DNA of 55,221 nucleotides, taken from NCBI RefSeq assembly GCF_914768025.1, contig NZ_CAJZCE010000015.1, positions 1 to 55,221 on the forward strand, given 5' to 3'. Origin of the DNA: Snodgrassella gandavensis (GTDB lineage: Bacteria > Pseudomonadota > Gammaproteobacteria > Burkholderiales > Neisseriaceae). The translations under genes were made by a program, and so were the position numbers. Shown piece by piece: positions 45,767 through 55,221 of the stretch. The notes beneath the pieces were generated by a model that saw only the letters and a program-made list of their open reading frames with translations, had not been told where the DNA came from and searched no databases. The first letter of the stretch is position 1; every line of letters begins with the position of its first letter.

Positions 45767-45916
45767 GCTGTTTTCCTTTTCCCAATCAATATTTCATTTA
45801 TTATCATCAACGGCTATGACTATAACAGCCGTAGCTAAAGCATAGCATATCTTAATTCTAACTGCTTACTGACTAAAGATTTAGCTGTTTAAGCTGTTTT
45901 CAACACTCCTGCCTGA

Positions 45917-46408
45917 TTAAACCAGCAGATATACAGCCAGCAATAACACCAGCAGGCTAAACAGAGCTGCAATCAAATCGTCCAGCATAATACCAAAACC
46001 GCCGTGGATACGCGCATCAAACCAGCGGATAGGCCAAGGTTTCACTGCATCAAAGAACCGGAAAACCGCAAAGCCAGCAAGCCACCACATCCAATTCGTT
46101 GGTATACAGAATAAAATCAGCATCATAGCGGCAATCTCGTCCCAGACAATGCCGCCATAGTCCTGCCGGTGTAATGCTTTTTCGGTGTAATCACAAATAA
46201 AAATACCCACCAGAAACAAAAGCACTGCCAATACAATGTTGTACCAGAAAGGTAAATCCAGCAGCAGCCAGCATGCCGCCAGTGGAATGGCCGGCAATGT
46301 GCCGAATGTACCAGGTGCTTTCGGTGCCAGCCCTGTACCAAAGCCAAAGCCCAGCCAGCAGACAGGATGCTTACATAGCCAACGCCATGTAGGCGTAACT
46401 GGTGTCAT
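45917..46408 (-). CDS. pgpA: Phosphatidylglycerophosphatase A
   Basis: A 163-residue membrane phosphatase converting phosphatidylglycerol phosphate to phosphatidylglycerol. Family motifs: GFGTGLAPKAPGTFGTL, GGIVWDEIAAM, FRFFDAVKPWPI and GGFGIMLDD. The ATG at 46408 (MTPVTPTWRWL) is preferred; the frame extends to a TTG at 46438 overlapping thiL, whose ribosome site would be too close. It follows thiL by 13 bp, the common thiL-pgpA order. Confidence 0.93.
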   Translation of the reverse strand: MTPVTPTWRWLCKHPVCWLGFGFGTGLAPKAPGTFGTLPAIPLAACWLLLDLPFWYNIVLAVLLFLVGIFICDYTEKALHRQDYGGIVWDEIAAMMLILFCIPTNWMWWLAGFAVFRFFDAVKPWPIRWFDARIHGGFGIMLDDLIAALFSLLVLLLAVYLLV

Positions 46409-46421
46409 TGTTGTTTCTGTA

Positions 46422-47387
46422 TTAGCCAAAATGATCAAATCCTTGTTGCTGTAGTTGTATCACGTTACCGGCATGATCATGTAAATGCAATTGAGCGCCT
46501 GCGGTAATAACACCGATGCGGGTTACAGGCGTGCTGGTTCTCTCGGCAGCGACTATGATTGCCTCACGTTGCGCTGGTGCGGCAGTAAACACCAGCTCAT
46601 AATCGTCACCACCGGCCAACAGCCAATATCTAAGCTGCGCCGGGGTGAGTGCTGGTTGCTGTTGTAACGCTGTCAGCGTAGGAATTAAATCTGCATTAAT
46701 TTCTGCGCCAACTTTACTGGCTTTAAGAATATGGCCGATATCTTGCGCCAGACCATCAGATATATCCTGTGCTGCATGTGCCAGAGACAATAGTTCCTGT
46801 CCCAAAGCTACACGCGGTTCTGGGCGCAGTCTTCTCTCTTCGCACTGGGCAAATACCGTTGCAGGTAAGGTAGCTTTATTCCAGTGCATATCCAGAGCAG
46901 CCGCAGCCAGTCCAAGCAGACCAGACACCCAGATATCATCACCCACCTGTGCTGCATCGCGCCGTAAGGCCTGCTGGCATGGGGTTTCGCCAATAATATT
47001 AACATTAAATACCCAGTTGCCTTTGGTGGTATCGCCACCAATCAGTGTTACACCAAAACGTGCGGCAAGTGCAAACAAAGCATCACAAAACGCTGCTAAC
47101 CAATCTTTATTTAGTTCAGGCAACGCCACACTGAGCAAAGCCCAGCGTGGACTGGCACCCATGGCTGCCATATCCGACAAATTGACAGCCAGTACCTTAT
47201 GCGCCAGATCTGCTGGTGCAACATCAGGGAAAAAATGTGTTCCGCCTATCAGCATATCAGTACTGAAATGCAAATCATAGCCACTACGAGGCCGTATGAT
47301 AGCTGCATCATCACCAATACCCAGAATAAGTTGCTTATCCTGCTGCTGACGATGTAGGTATTGACGAATAAAATCAAATTCATTCAC
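46422..47387 (-). CDS. thiL: Thiamine-monophosphate kinase
   Basis: A 321-residue PurM-like ATP-dependent kinase making thiamine pyrophosphate from thiamine monophosphate. Motifs: ILGIGDDAAII, STDMLIGGTHF, NLSDMAAMGASPRWALLS, LIGGDTTKG, AQDISDGLAQDI and LLAGGDDYELVF. It starts with GTG (MNEFDF); an ATG two bases away is out of frame. It is the first gene of thiL-pgpA. Confidence 0.94.
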   Translation of the reverse strand: MNEFDFIRQYLHRQQQDKQLILGIGDDAAIIRPRSGYDLHFSTDMLIGGTHFFPDVAPADLAHKVLAVNLSDMAAMGASPRWALLSVALPELNKDWLAAFCDALFALAARFGVTLIGGDTTKGNWVFNVNIIGETPCQQALRRDAAQVGDDIWVSGLLGLAAAALDMHWNKATLPATVFAQCEERRLRPEPRVALGQELLSLAHAAQDISDGLAQDIGHILKASKVGAEINADLIPTLTALQQQPALTPAQLRYWLLAGGDDYELVFTAAPAQREAIIVAAERTSTPVTRIGVITAGAQLHLHDHAGNVIQLQQQGFDHFG

Positions 47388-47582
47388 GATAGACAGGCTT
47401 TAGAATACAAATCAGATTTTAATTTTAAGGTGTCTGCTTGAATCTTTCCAGAAAAGTCTATTACTATGACCAAGCAGATTTATATGGTTTTATGCAAAGA
47501 CATTATCGGTTAGGTTTTAAATTGCTTCAATAATTAAAAAGTTAGCCAATCGCTGCACAACAAATTTATATATTTGAGAAAT

Positions 47583-48998
47583 ATGAATAAAATTTTAAAA
47601 AACGACTTAACTACCATCCATGAGCTGTTAGAAAATACTTTTAATCAATCTATCGATTTTCTAAACAACCTCGACAGTATTCCAACATGTTGTCGATTAA
47701 TTCAGCCACATCAATATAGTTTGCAGCAATTAGACCTACCCAGCCAAGGCCATGGCGGACTAGAGGCCTTAAATCAATTTAATACTCAGTTTAAAGAGCT
47801 TATTGTCGCTTCCAGCGGCCCCAGATATTGGGGTTTTGTTACCGGTGGCAGCACACCAGCGGCCATAATGGGCGATATTCTGGCCACTATTTACGATCAG
47901 AATACTCAGGCTATCAATGGCGAGGGTGATGTATCTGCCCGTATTGAAACTCAGACAATTGATTTACTACTGGATTTATTCAATCTACCAAGAACATTTA
48001 CCGGCGGATTTGTCACCGGTACGACCATGGCAAATTTTTCTGCGCTGGCAGTGGCCAGACAATGGTTTGGCACGCAGCTTGAGCAGGATATTGCTGCTGA
48101 TGGTCTGACAAATCTCTCCCTGCCAGTTATCTCGGCTACACCTCATTCATCCGTATTAAAATCATTGGCAATGCTCGGTTTAGGCAGAAATAAGCTGATT
48201 ACCATTCCTACTCTTTCAAATCAGCGCGAAGCCATTGATGTAGCCAAATTAAAACTATTTATTAAAGATAATTTCAAGCATCAACCATTTATTCTGGTTT
48301 TAAATGCGGGCACAGCTAATACCGCTGACTTTGATACTATTGCGGAAGTTATGGAATTGAAACACACCTATAATTGCTGGATTCATATTGATGCAGCCTT
48401 TGGTGCATTTGCTGCCTGCTCTTCACAATATCAGCATTTACTCAATGGCTGGGAAATGGCCGATAGCATTGCCATAGATTGTCATAAATGGTTAAACGTA
48501 CCTTACGAAAACGCCTGCTTTTTCACGCGAAAGGAACATTTCAAATTACAGTTTAATCAGTTTAAAAATAGCAACGTTCCTTATCTGGAAAATCAACTGG
48601 AAAATTTTAATTTCATGAATATTTTGCCAGAAAATTCCAGAAGACTAAAAGCGTTACCGGTGTTATTCAGCCTGTTGGCCTATGGTAGAGAAGGGTATCG
48701 GTATATTGTGGATAACTCTATTGAGCTGGCACACGCATTTGGCAACTATATACGTGAAAGCCGTTATTTTGAATTATTGGCTGAGGTACGTTTAAATATT
48801 GTCTGCTTCAAAGTTACCGCGGCATGTGATACCGCTGAATTTCTGCAAAAATTAAATAAAACTGGCCTTGTATTTATGACACCAACCACTTTTAATCATG
48901 AAAAAGGCATACGTGCGGCATTTGTGAACTGGCGTACTACCGCAGAGGATATAAAGTTGGTGTGCTCAGCATGTGAAACTCTTGTTAATACTAAATAA
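47583..48998 (+). CDS. PLP-dependent group II amino-acid decarboxylase
   Basis: A 471-residue fold-type-I PLP enzyme. Signatures: RYWGFVTGGSTPAAIMGD at the substrate side, GGFVTGTTMANFSAL, WIHIDAAFGAFA, and the PLP lysine in DCHKWLNVPYE near residue 300. It belongs with aromatic/glutamate/aspartate-type decarboxylases, but the substrate cannot be read from the sequence. The start is the ATG at 47583; a TTG nine bases upstream is less likely. It is followed by a decayed ATP-grasp-like gene and a LysR gene, suggesting a former small metabolic cluster. Confidence 0.87.
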   Translation: MNKILKNDLTTIHELLENTFNQSIDFLNNLDSIPTCCRLIQPHQYSLQQLDLPSQGHGGLEALNQFNTQFKELIVASSGPRYWGFVTGGSTPAAIMGDILATIYDQNTQAINGEGDVSARIETQTIDLLLDLFNLPRTFTGGFVTGTTMANFSALAVARQWFGTQLEQDIAADGLTNLSLPVISATPHSSVLKSLAMLGLGRNKLITIPTLSNQREAIDVAKLKLFIKDNFKHQPFILVLNAGTANTADFDTIAEVMELKHTYNCWIHIDAAFGAFAACSSQYQHLLNGWEMADSIAIDCHKWLNVPYENACFFTRKEHFKLQFNQFKNSNVPYLENQLENFNFMNILPENSRRLKALPVLFSLLAYGREGYRYIVDNSIELAHAFGNYIRESRYFELLAEVRLNIVCFKVTAACDTAEFLQKLNKTGLVFMTPTTFNHEKGIRAAFVNWRTTAEDIKLVCSACETLVNTK

Positions 48999-49143
48999 TA
49001 TTTAGGCATAAAATATAGTTTTTTATAATTTGTATTAGTTTAAATAAACAACCAAACCAACCATCATTAAAGAGAGCTAAAAAGCCAGAATAATTCAATG
49101 CTCATCCATTCTGATATTTTCTATTTAAAGCACTATATCAGCT

Positions 49144-50511
49144 ATGCATAATATTCTTATTCTGGGGGTCAGATTACCTGCCAGTCTGCCATGTACATAC
49201 CTGCTGGCCAAGGCAGACCATCGGGTACATATGGCTGAAAGATGAGGCTACGCATTAAGCCGTTTTAGCAGATATACATGCACTTATCCCATGCCCCCAC
49301 CCAAACAGCAGGCTAAACAGTGGCGGCAACAACTGATACAATTGCTGGTACGCCAGAAAATTGATACTGTCATTCCAAATTACGAAATAGCGTTTTATCT
49401 GGCTTCTGCCAATGCGCTTATTCACCAGCTTCACCCCTGCCAGCTCTTTACTAGTCCTACTCACTATTAACGCAACTGCATCACAAAGGCTTTTTTACCC
49501 AGCTTACGCAAAACTAGGCCGGCTGCTGCTCCCGAAACGTTTTTGCGAACTAATCAAACCGAGTTTGCCGCATTTTTTAACTGCTAAGCACTGGGGTTTA
49601 AACTGGTGTATTCGTGCTTTGCCACCCGTACCCTGACCTGCCCACTGACTATTGAATACAGCTAAATCCGTGCAACCCGACAACAACCTTGGGTGGCACA
49701 GCAATATATACAAGGGGAAGAATATTATAGCTACAGCATCATCCGACATGGTCAGCTCGTTGCCCATAGCTGCTACCACCCAAAATACCGCGTCGGCTCA
49801 GGCATTTATTTTGATTCGGTACACAAAATAAAAATTCGCCAGTTCGTTTAACATTTTGCTGCATAAACCCACTATCATGGTCAGGTAGAATTTGATTACA
49901 TCGAAGATTCAGCAGGCAGAATATACGTGCTTGCATGTAATTCACCCGCCAGTCCGCAGTATTCACTTTCTAAAGCAGATACCCCAAACAGCACAAACAA
50001 CCATTGCGCACGCAGCCATACAGGCAGATACCGATTTACCGAAAAGCCAGCTCGAGCTGGAGCGTCGGCAACCGGTATGCATAATGTAACCACTGGTTTT
50101 ATCAAGTTTTACAGTCTGCGTCCCGTGAATTATCAATTAAACAATTTTGCCGCTTATCCGGCTACAGAACACTTCGCCTCCAAACCTCCGTTAAGCGCCT
50201 TTGTTGGCATTGTCCGGCATGGTAATGTTGGTACTTCGCTATTTGGATATAACCTTGAGCGTCCGCTCAAAAAAAGACTGTATCGTCGCCTGACGTTAAA
50301 AAATTTCTTTAGCAGCAGAATTGCATCTGGGTACGTACACTGTAGTGGCAGTATCGGGAATTTTAAAGCATTACGTAAGGCGCAATCGCATGTGGGATAT
50401 GCAGCTTTGTAGATGCAACATTTACCGGCCTATCGTCAGGCAATATTTAAAGCACTAGCCAAAACCATTGATATCTTGAGCACTCCTTATACCGCCCAAA
50501 ATGAGTTATAG
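49144..50511 (+). pseudogene. Decayed ATP-grasp-like gene
   Basis: The frame from ATG 49144 reads like an ATP-grasp protein start (MHNILILGVRLPASLPCTYL), with QQLIQLLVRQKIDTVIPNYE, then VAQQYIQGEEYYSYSIIRHG and QVEFDYIEDSAGRIYVLACN, where the last resembles the catalytic EFDY...ECN region. It is broken by a TGA at 49243-49245 and at least five more in-frame stops. Some parts read better in other frames (KHWG near 49580), so small indels are also present. It would have been about 450 residues. The family call rests on pattern memory. Confidence 0.65.
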
Positions 50512-50543
50512 CACTTAACAGCAATGTCTATATTATTTTGACA

Positions 50544-51443
50544 TTAAGGCAATAGCCCACTGAGTTCACCAAGAAACCAGTTCACCCGCGGATCTGGTGT
50601 CGGACGAGTTAGTGCAAAATAATTCACAATGTTGGTTGCCTGCTGAGTCAGCAAAGGTACCAGTACACCGCTGCGCACATAAGGCTCGGCCACTTCTTCC
50701 GATAACAGGCCAAGATGACTGCCGGCCAGAATAAACAGCAGCGTCGCCTGCTGCTTATGTGCCACTGCGGTTGTATTACCGTTCAACAAAGCATTTCCTT
50801 CTTGTTGACGGGCATAAGTGCGTTTTACCCATTGATAGTCTTCAGCCAGTAAATTCAGGGTTAAATCTTTAACCTTAGCTGCCGGATGTGAAGCATGACA
50901 ATAAATATACTCACGTTCCTCAAATACCAACTGATACTGTAGATTTTTCAGCAAGCTGTAATAATAGCCAATACCAAAGTCCATCTGATTATTGGCAATG
51001 GCAATTTCAATATCCTGTGGTGCACAGATATCTATCGACAGCCGTAATTCCGGATAATGCTGATAGGCACTGGCAATAACCTGATTGAGAACACGTTGAA
51101 AATCCGTTGAGAGATACTCAACCAGTCCAATGCGCAACGTACCAGATAATACCGAACGATGCCATTTAATATTCTGCACTTCACGGTGAAATTCATTAGT
51201 GGCCTGTAACAATAAAGTACAGGCTTCGTATAGCTGATGGCCTGCCTTAGTCAAGGCAAAACCAGAACGACCACGTCGGCACAGAATCACCCCCAGACTT
51301 TCCTCAAGATGAGCCAGATGAGTGCTGATGGCCGATTGCGACATATTCAGCCGCTTTTGTGCCGCAGTCACACCCTGACATTCCACAATAGCCACAAAAG
51401 CCTGTAATGCTTTTAAATCATGTTTAATCAAGGTGTGTAACAT
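50544..51443 (-). CDS. LysR-family transcriptional regulator
   Basis: A 299-residue regulator with the N-terminal winged helix (LQAFVAIVECQGVTAAQKRLN, then SQSAISTHLAHLEESLG) and a C-terminal periplasmic-binding-like sensor domain (LRIGLVEYLS ... DFGIGYY). The start has aaggggag 4 nt upstream. It lies 19 bp after cyaY on the same strand, and next to the decayed ATP-grasp gene and the decarboxylase, either of which it may once have controlled. The effector is unknown. Confidence 0.92.
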   Translation of the reverse strand: MLHTLIKHDLKALQAFVAIVECQGVTAAQKRLNMSQSAISTHLAHLEESLGVILCRRGRSGFALTKAGHQLYEACTLLLQATNEFHREVQNIKWHRSVLSGTLRIGLVEYLSTDFQRVLNQVIASAYQHYPELRLSIDICAPQDIEIAIANNQMDFGIGYYYSLLKNLQYQLVFEEREYIYCHASHPAAKVKDLTLNLLAEDYQWVKRTYARQQEGNALLNGNTTAVAHKQQATLLFILAGSHLGLLSEEVAEPYVRSGVLVPLLTQQATNIVNYFALTRPTPDPRVNWFLGELSGLLP

Positions 51444-51462
51444 AATCTCCCCTTAGCAAAAA

Positions 51463-51786
51463 TCAGTTTAATACCGGAATTTGTACCTCATCACCACAGG
51501 CAGCAGATAATACCTGACTCAATACCGCAAAAAACTCACTGCCGTCCCGTGCTGACAGCCATTGCCCATGCTGACAGGCAAAATGATAGCCACCACTTTT
51601 CGCTGCTATCCATAATTCCTGAGTGGCAGCGTGACGGTTAACAATAATCTGCTCTCCACTATCTGCCTCTATCGTGAGCACATTACCACTGGCTTCACAA
51701 TCCAGATTCCAACCACCAGCATCGATACGCTCTTCAACGTGGCCAAACAGATCATCGCTATACTGTAAAAATTCACTTTCGGTCAT
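51463..51786 (-). CDS. cyaY: Frataxin-like iron donor CyaY
   Basis: A 107-residue frataxin fold: [19 protein letters not shown] with the acidic iron-binding helix, [34 protein letters not shown], and a C-terminal helix. It regulates iron-sulfur cluster assembly with IscS. The start MTESEF fits the family; the frame extends 12 codons further upstream without support. It is divergent from lptM-lysA, the usual arrangement in this group. Confidence 0.94.
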   Translation of the reverse strand: MTESEFLQYSDDLFGHVEERIDAGGWNLDCEASGNVLTIEADSGEQIIVNRHAATQELWIAAKSGGYHFACQHGQWLSARDGSEFFAVLSQVLSAACGDEVQIPVLN

Positions 51787-51917
51787 TTTGCTTACCGTAA
51801 CTCTACAATTTATTACATTCAAACTGTTATCTTGCCATATAATATGTCTAAATCCTAGTTTTATCCGCTATGGCAGTCTCACTATACCTGCCATTTACAC
51901 CATAGAGAGCCAGATTA

Positions 51918-52088
51918 ATGCTTCGTTTTTTATTTTTAGGTGTACTTGCAGCCAGCATCCTGTCTGCCTGTGGTTATAAAGGTGACCTGTATCTGCCCAA
52001 GGAAGGCGATAAAGCCAAATATGGCGTAGTACAAACCGGCCTGACTATCGACCCAATTGACCAGAAAAATCTACCCCAACATGATTGA
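51918..52088 (+). CDS. lptM: LPS-assembly lipoprotein LptM (YifL)
   Basis: A 56-residue lipoprotein with signal MLRFLFLGVLAASILSAC (lipobox LSAC, lipidated Cys at residue 18) and the conserved following phrase GYKGDLYLP. LptM stabilises the LptDE translocon in the outer membrane. It overlaps the lysA start by 8 bp and has cyaY divergent on the other side, the classic order. Confidence 0.93.
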   Translation: MLRFLFLGVLAASILSACGYKGDLYLPKEGDKAKYGVVQTGLTIDPIDQKNLPQHD

Positions 52089-53307
52089 TTCTCTCAAATG
52101 TGAACAAATACCCTATTCTGCGCTAGCCGCTGAATATGGCACGCCACTCTACGTTTACAGCCAGCAGGCAATGACTGCTGCCCTCAACCAGTATCAGCAA
52201 GCTTTTGCCTCTTTACAGCCGCTGATATGTTATGCGGTCAAGGCTAACAGCAATTTATCCATTCTGCGCTACTTCGCTCAGCTTGGGTGTGGTTTCGACA
52301 TTGTTTCCGCTGGGGAACTGCAACGAGTGTTACGCGCAGGTGGTGATGCGAGCAAAACCATCTTTTCCGGCGTAGGTAAAAGTAAAGCTGAAATTGAATT
52401 TGCCCTGAATAACAATATTCGCTGTTTTAACGTTGAATCGCTGGCTGAACTGGAGCGCATTAATACTATTGCAGCCAATCTAGATAAAATTGCACCGATA
52501 TCATTACGTATTAATCCAGACGTCAACGCTCATACCCATCCGTATATTTCTACCGGATTAAAAGCAAATAAATTTGGCATTGCCTATCAGGATGCCTTAG
52601 CCGCCTATCAACAGGCCTCCACACTGCCTCATTTAAAAATTACTGGAATTGACTGCCATATCGGTTCACAGCTAACCGATTTATCCCCATTAATTGAAGC
52701 ACTGGAACGCATGTTGCTGCTGGTAGACAAACTGGCCGAACAAAATATTGAGTTAGAACACATTGATTTAGGTGGCGGCGTAGGTATTGTTTATCAGAAC
52801 GAAAATGTGCCGGATTTAACTGCCTATGCAACAGCAGTCAGCCAATTACTATCCGGACGCAAGTTGCAGTTAATGCTGGAACCCGGGCGCAGCCTGATAG
52901 GTAATGCCGGTGGATTGCTCACCACAGTTGAATACATCAAGCACGGTGAAGAAAAGAACTTTGTTATTGTCGATGCAGCCATGAATGATTTGATGCGTCC
53001 TTCGTTGTATCAGGCCTATCACAACATTCTTAATACCTGTCCGACAACAGCAGATGAATTTGTTGCTGATGTAGTGGGGCCAATCTGTGAAACCGGTGAT
53101 TTTCTGGCCAAAGACCGTACTATTGCGGCAAAAGCTGGCGATTTATTATTGATTCAAAGTGCCGGTGCTTATGCTTCCAGTATGGCCAGCAATTACAATA
53201 CCCGCTGCCGTGCCGCCGAAGTATTGGTTAATGGTACAGAACATCACCTGATTCGCCAACGCGAAACTGTACCCGATCTGCTGGCTAGCGAAACAGCCTG
53301 CCTGTAA
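52081..53307 (+). CDS. lysA: Diaminopimelate decarboxylase
   Basis: A 408-residue fold-type-III PLP enzyme making lysine from meso-diaminopimelate. The PLP lysine is in CYAVKANSNL near residue 52. Also visible are GFDIVSAGEL, HIGSQLTDL, DLGGGVGI, LEPGRSLIGNAG, the active-site Cys region GPICETGDFLA, and the C-terminal GAYASSMASNYN. The ATG at 52081 gives the normal family N terminus (FAxxYGTPLYVYS follows); it overlaps lptM by 8 bp. Confidence 0.96.
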   Translation: MIDSLKCEQIPYSALAAEYGTPLYVYSQQAMTAALNQYQQAFASLQPLICYAVKANSNLSILRYFAQLGCGFDIVSAGELQRVLRAGGDASKTIFSGVGKSKAEIEFALNNNIRCFNVESLAELERINTIAANLDKIAPISLRINPDVNAHTHPYISTGLKANKFGIAYQDALAAYQQASTLPHLKITGIDCHIGSQLTDLSPLIEALERMLLLVDKLAEQNIELEHIDLGGGVGIVYQNENVPDLTAYATAVSQLLSGRKLQLMLEPGRSLIGNAGGLLTTVEYIKHGEEKNFVIVDAAMNDLMRPSLYQAYHNILNTCPTTADEFVADVVGPICETGDFLAKDRTIAAKAGDLLLIQSAGAYASSMASNYNTRCRAAEVLVNGTEHHLIRQRETVPDLLASETACL

Positions 53308-53575
53308 ATACTTGTCTGATTAGCTCAAATGCACAACAATATGTAGCGTATTTGCCTAAATTTTTGCCGATACGCTACTTTTTCTCTGTTTAGCTTCATA
53401 ATCAAATTTCCCACCCATTACAAATATTGCTGTTGATAGGATATCTTACAGCAATGCAGACCATTTGACGCCTTCTTATCCTAACTATTGTTAATATTCA
53501 CCATTTAAATAATTATAAATAACAGCTAAACTTAAACACTAGAATAAACATATCATCATTTAAGAAAGTTAATTT

Positions 53576-54778
53576 ATGCACTGGAAATATTCCCGTCGTG
53601 TGCAGACTTCAAAAAGCTCAACCATCCGAGAAATCCTGAAAGTCACCGAACAAGCTGATATGATTTCATTTGCTGGTGGCCTGCCGGCACCAGATGCATT
53701 CCCACTAGCAGAAATTCAGACAGCCGTTAATACTGTATTGGAGAGCAATGACATCTACGGCGCTCTGCAATATGGACCAACCGAAGGCTATGCCCCACTA
53801 CGTCAATGGATCGCCAATTATTTGTCTAACCGTGATGAAATCTCAATCAGCGCAGACGAGATTCTGATTGTGACTGGTTCACAGCAGGCACTTGATCTAA
53901 TCGGTAAAGCTTTAATTGATGTCAACGATAAAGTACTGGTCGAAACACCAACTTATCTGGGTTCATTACAATCTTTTAATCAGTACGGTCCAGAGTATGT
54001 AGCCATTGCCAGTGATAATGAAGGCTTAATTCCTGAATCTATCAATGATGAAGTGGCAAGCTCGGCGAAGTTCCTATACTGCATTCCCAATTTCCAGAAC
54101 CCTACCGGACGGCGTTTGCCCGTACAGCGGCGGCAGGCTTTAGCAGCAAAAGCAAAACAGAACGGCTTAGTACTGATTGAAGATGACCCTTATGGCGATC
54201 TGGATTATCAAGGCCAGCGACTGCCCGGTCTGTATACTTTGGCACCAGAAAATACTGTCTATTTAGGTTCATTCTCAAAAATTTTAACCCCGGGTTTGCG
54301 TTTGGGTTATGTAGTTGCTAACAAACAATTTATCGGCAAATTGGTACAATTGAAGCAGGCTTCAGATTTACATACACCTAGCCTGACACAATACATTGCT
54401 TATCAGATTTTGAGCAAAAACAATTTTCTCAGCTATCACATTCCGAGAATCCGTCAACTTTACAGCACACGCTGTCAGTATATGTTGCAGTCATTAGCAC
54501 AATATATGCCTAAAGAAGTTAGCTGGAATCAACCTGAAGGCGGTATGTTCATCTGGGTTGAATTACCAGAAAACATCAATGCTACTGAATTGCTAAGCGA
54601 GGCCATCAACCAAAAAGTAGTATTCGTCCCTGGTGAAACTTTCTTTGCTTATACTGAAAAAAATAATTGCTTGCGGCTGGCTTTTGTTACCGTTCCGGAA
54701 GAAAAAATTAACAAAGGAATTAAAAAACTGGCAGATATCATTAAGCATCGAATGCATCTTCAGCGAGTAAAATTGTGA
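53576..54778 (+). CDS. PLP-dependent aminotransferase, class I/II (LysN/AadR-like)
   Basis: A 400-residue fold-type-I aminotransferase: SFAGGLPAPDAFPL near residue 30, QYGPTEGYAPLRQWIA, VTGSQQALDLIGKAL, PNFQNPTGR, EDDPYGDLDYQG, and the PLP lysine in YLGSFSKILTPGLRLGYV near residue 230. It resembles 2-aminoadipate/branched-chain type transaminases related to MocR regulators but has no DNA-binding domain. The substrate is uncertain. It is 268 bp after lysA, with its own promoter likely. A strong terminator follows. Confidence 0.9.
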   Translation: MHWKYSRRVQTSKSSTIREILKVTEQADMISFAGGLPAPDAFPLAEIQTAVNTVLESNDIYGALQYGPTEGYAPLRQWIANYLSNRDEISISADEILIVTGSQQALDLIGKALIDVNDKVLVETPTYLGSLQSFNQYGPEYVAIASDNEGLIPESINDEVASSAKFLYCIPNFQNPTGRRLPVQRRQALAAKAKQNGLVLIEDDPYGDLDYQGQRLPGLYTLAPENTVYLGSFSKILTPGLRLGYVVANKQFIGKLVQLKQASDLHTPSLTQYIAYQILSKNNFLSYHIPRIRQLYSTRCQYMLQSLAQYMPKEVSWNQPEGGMFIWVELPENINATELLSEAINQKVVFVPGETFFAYTEKNNCLRLAFVTVPEEKINKGIKKLADIIKHRMHLQRVKL

Positions 54779-54816
54779 AGATTTGAATAGAACGATATTA
54801 AACTTGTTCATATACC

Positions 54817-54846
54817 GGCCAATACCTGATTAGTATTGGCCTTTTT
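54817..54846 (+). terminator. Terminator of the aminotransferase gene
   Basis: A 9-bp perfect stem (ggccaatac / gtattggcc) with a 7-nt loop and five T. Confidence 0.9.
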
Positions 54847-54966
54847 GTTTAAATATATCCAATTACTTATCGCTGATTTAAGCGTGACCAATCGGGAAAA
54901 TTCGGACGATTTACCCTTAAAAACATTAGTTTATCATTAAGATAGATTAAAACAGTCTGGTCATTC

Positions 54967-55221
54967 TGTAACTACCCCCTAAAATAGTACAGCTCCGAAG
55001 TAGAAAATTCTCTTCATTAACCAACAGAGGATTTAAACATGAAAAAGATGACTGAACATCAGATCGTATCTATTTTAAAAGAAGCTGAAGCCGGTATTCC
55101 TGTCAAAGAGCTTTGCCGTAAATATGGCATCGGCAATTCGACTTTTTATAAATGGCGGGAAAAATACGGTGGTATGGAAACCTCCGATATCAAACGTTTA
55201 AAGGAGCTGGAGGCTGAAAAC
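54967..55221 (+). mobile_element. Left end of an IS3-family-like insertion sequence, cut by the window edge
   Basis: The element probably begins with tgtaactaccccctaaaat, a TG-starting end with a run of C as in many IS3-family inverted repeats. About 70 bp later the first transposase frame starts. The right end, second frame and target duplication are outside the window, so the exact left border is approximate. Confidence 0.7.
55039..55221 (+). CDS. IS3-family transposase OrfA (partial)
   Basis: 61 codons are visible without a stop before the window ends. The product has the HTH_8 transposase pattern: MKKMTEHQIVSILKEAEAG, then VKELCRKYGIGNSTFYKWRE, and the start of a leucine-zipper-like helix (IKRLKELEAEN). 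agagga lies 7-8 nt before the ATG. It normally joins OrfB by programmed frameshifting. Confidence 0.9.
   Translation, partial: MKKMTEHQIVSILKEAEAGIPVKELCRKYGIGNSTFYKWREKYGGMETSDIKRLKELEAEN

Overview
The window looks like a chromosomal piece from a betaproteobacterium of the Neisseriaceae. Supporting signs are the EarP/EF-P pair with an arginine at EF-P position 32, the cyaY-lptM-lysA cluster, a short bacterial SRP RNA, a YadA-type trimeric autotransporter, AT-rich intergenic DNA, and one terminator stem containing a DNA-uptake-like 12-mer. Snodgrassella or a close relative is my best guess; this rests on recollection of gene style and was not tested by comparison.

Layout, left to right. 0-2.6 kb: the C-terminal part of a trimeric autotransporter adhesin with a recently duplicated stalk segment. 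2.6-5 kb: AT-rich accessory DNA with a tiny translationally coupled gene pair behind a phage-like leader. 5-9 kb: a Fur-box-preceded iron-uptake operon that mixes Ftr/FetMP-type parts (P19, cupredoxin, FTR1 permease) with Efe-type parts (M75 protein, DyP peroxidase). 9-20 kb: housekeeping genes pepN, cycA, thiG, yagU, thiS, thiO and pta. 20.4-21.9 kb: a graveyard of two-partner-secretion/CDI-type fragments, including a toxin tip followed at once by an intact candidate immunity gene. 22-26 kb: a membrane-anchored beta-propeller protein, a large lipoprotein and a NAPE-PLD-like metallo-beta-lactamase-fold hydrolase. 26-31.5 kb: norM-murB-tetR and earP-efp. 31.6-31.8 kb: three consensus DnaA boxes flanking an AT-rich block, just upstream of gyrA. 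34.7-40.4 kb: bfd, a truncated acetyltransferase, modD, a Sel1-repeat protein, trpE and recA. 40.7-47.4 kb: a DEAD-box helicase, SRP RNA, a SIMPL protein, tRNA-Glu and tRNA-Arg, a DnaQ-UvrC-like exonuclease, a YhcB/ZapG-like protein, pgpA and thiL. 47.6-55.2 kb: a PLP decarboxylase with a decayed ATP-grasp-like gene, a LysR regulator, cyaY, lptM, lysA, a PLP aminotransferase, and the left end of an IS3-like element running off the window.

Shared themes. Thiamine genes (thiG, thiS, thiO, thiL) are scattered over three places. Iron control shows as Fur-like boxes before the uptake operon and before yagU, with bfd elsewhere. EarP would rhamnosylate EF-P at Arg32. Base composition also changes: up to about 34.9 kb the plus strand is C-rich whatever the gene orientation, and beyond about 35.9 kb it is not. 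This suggests a replication-strand or rearrangement boundary near a gene-poor stretch and a truncated gene.
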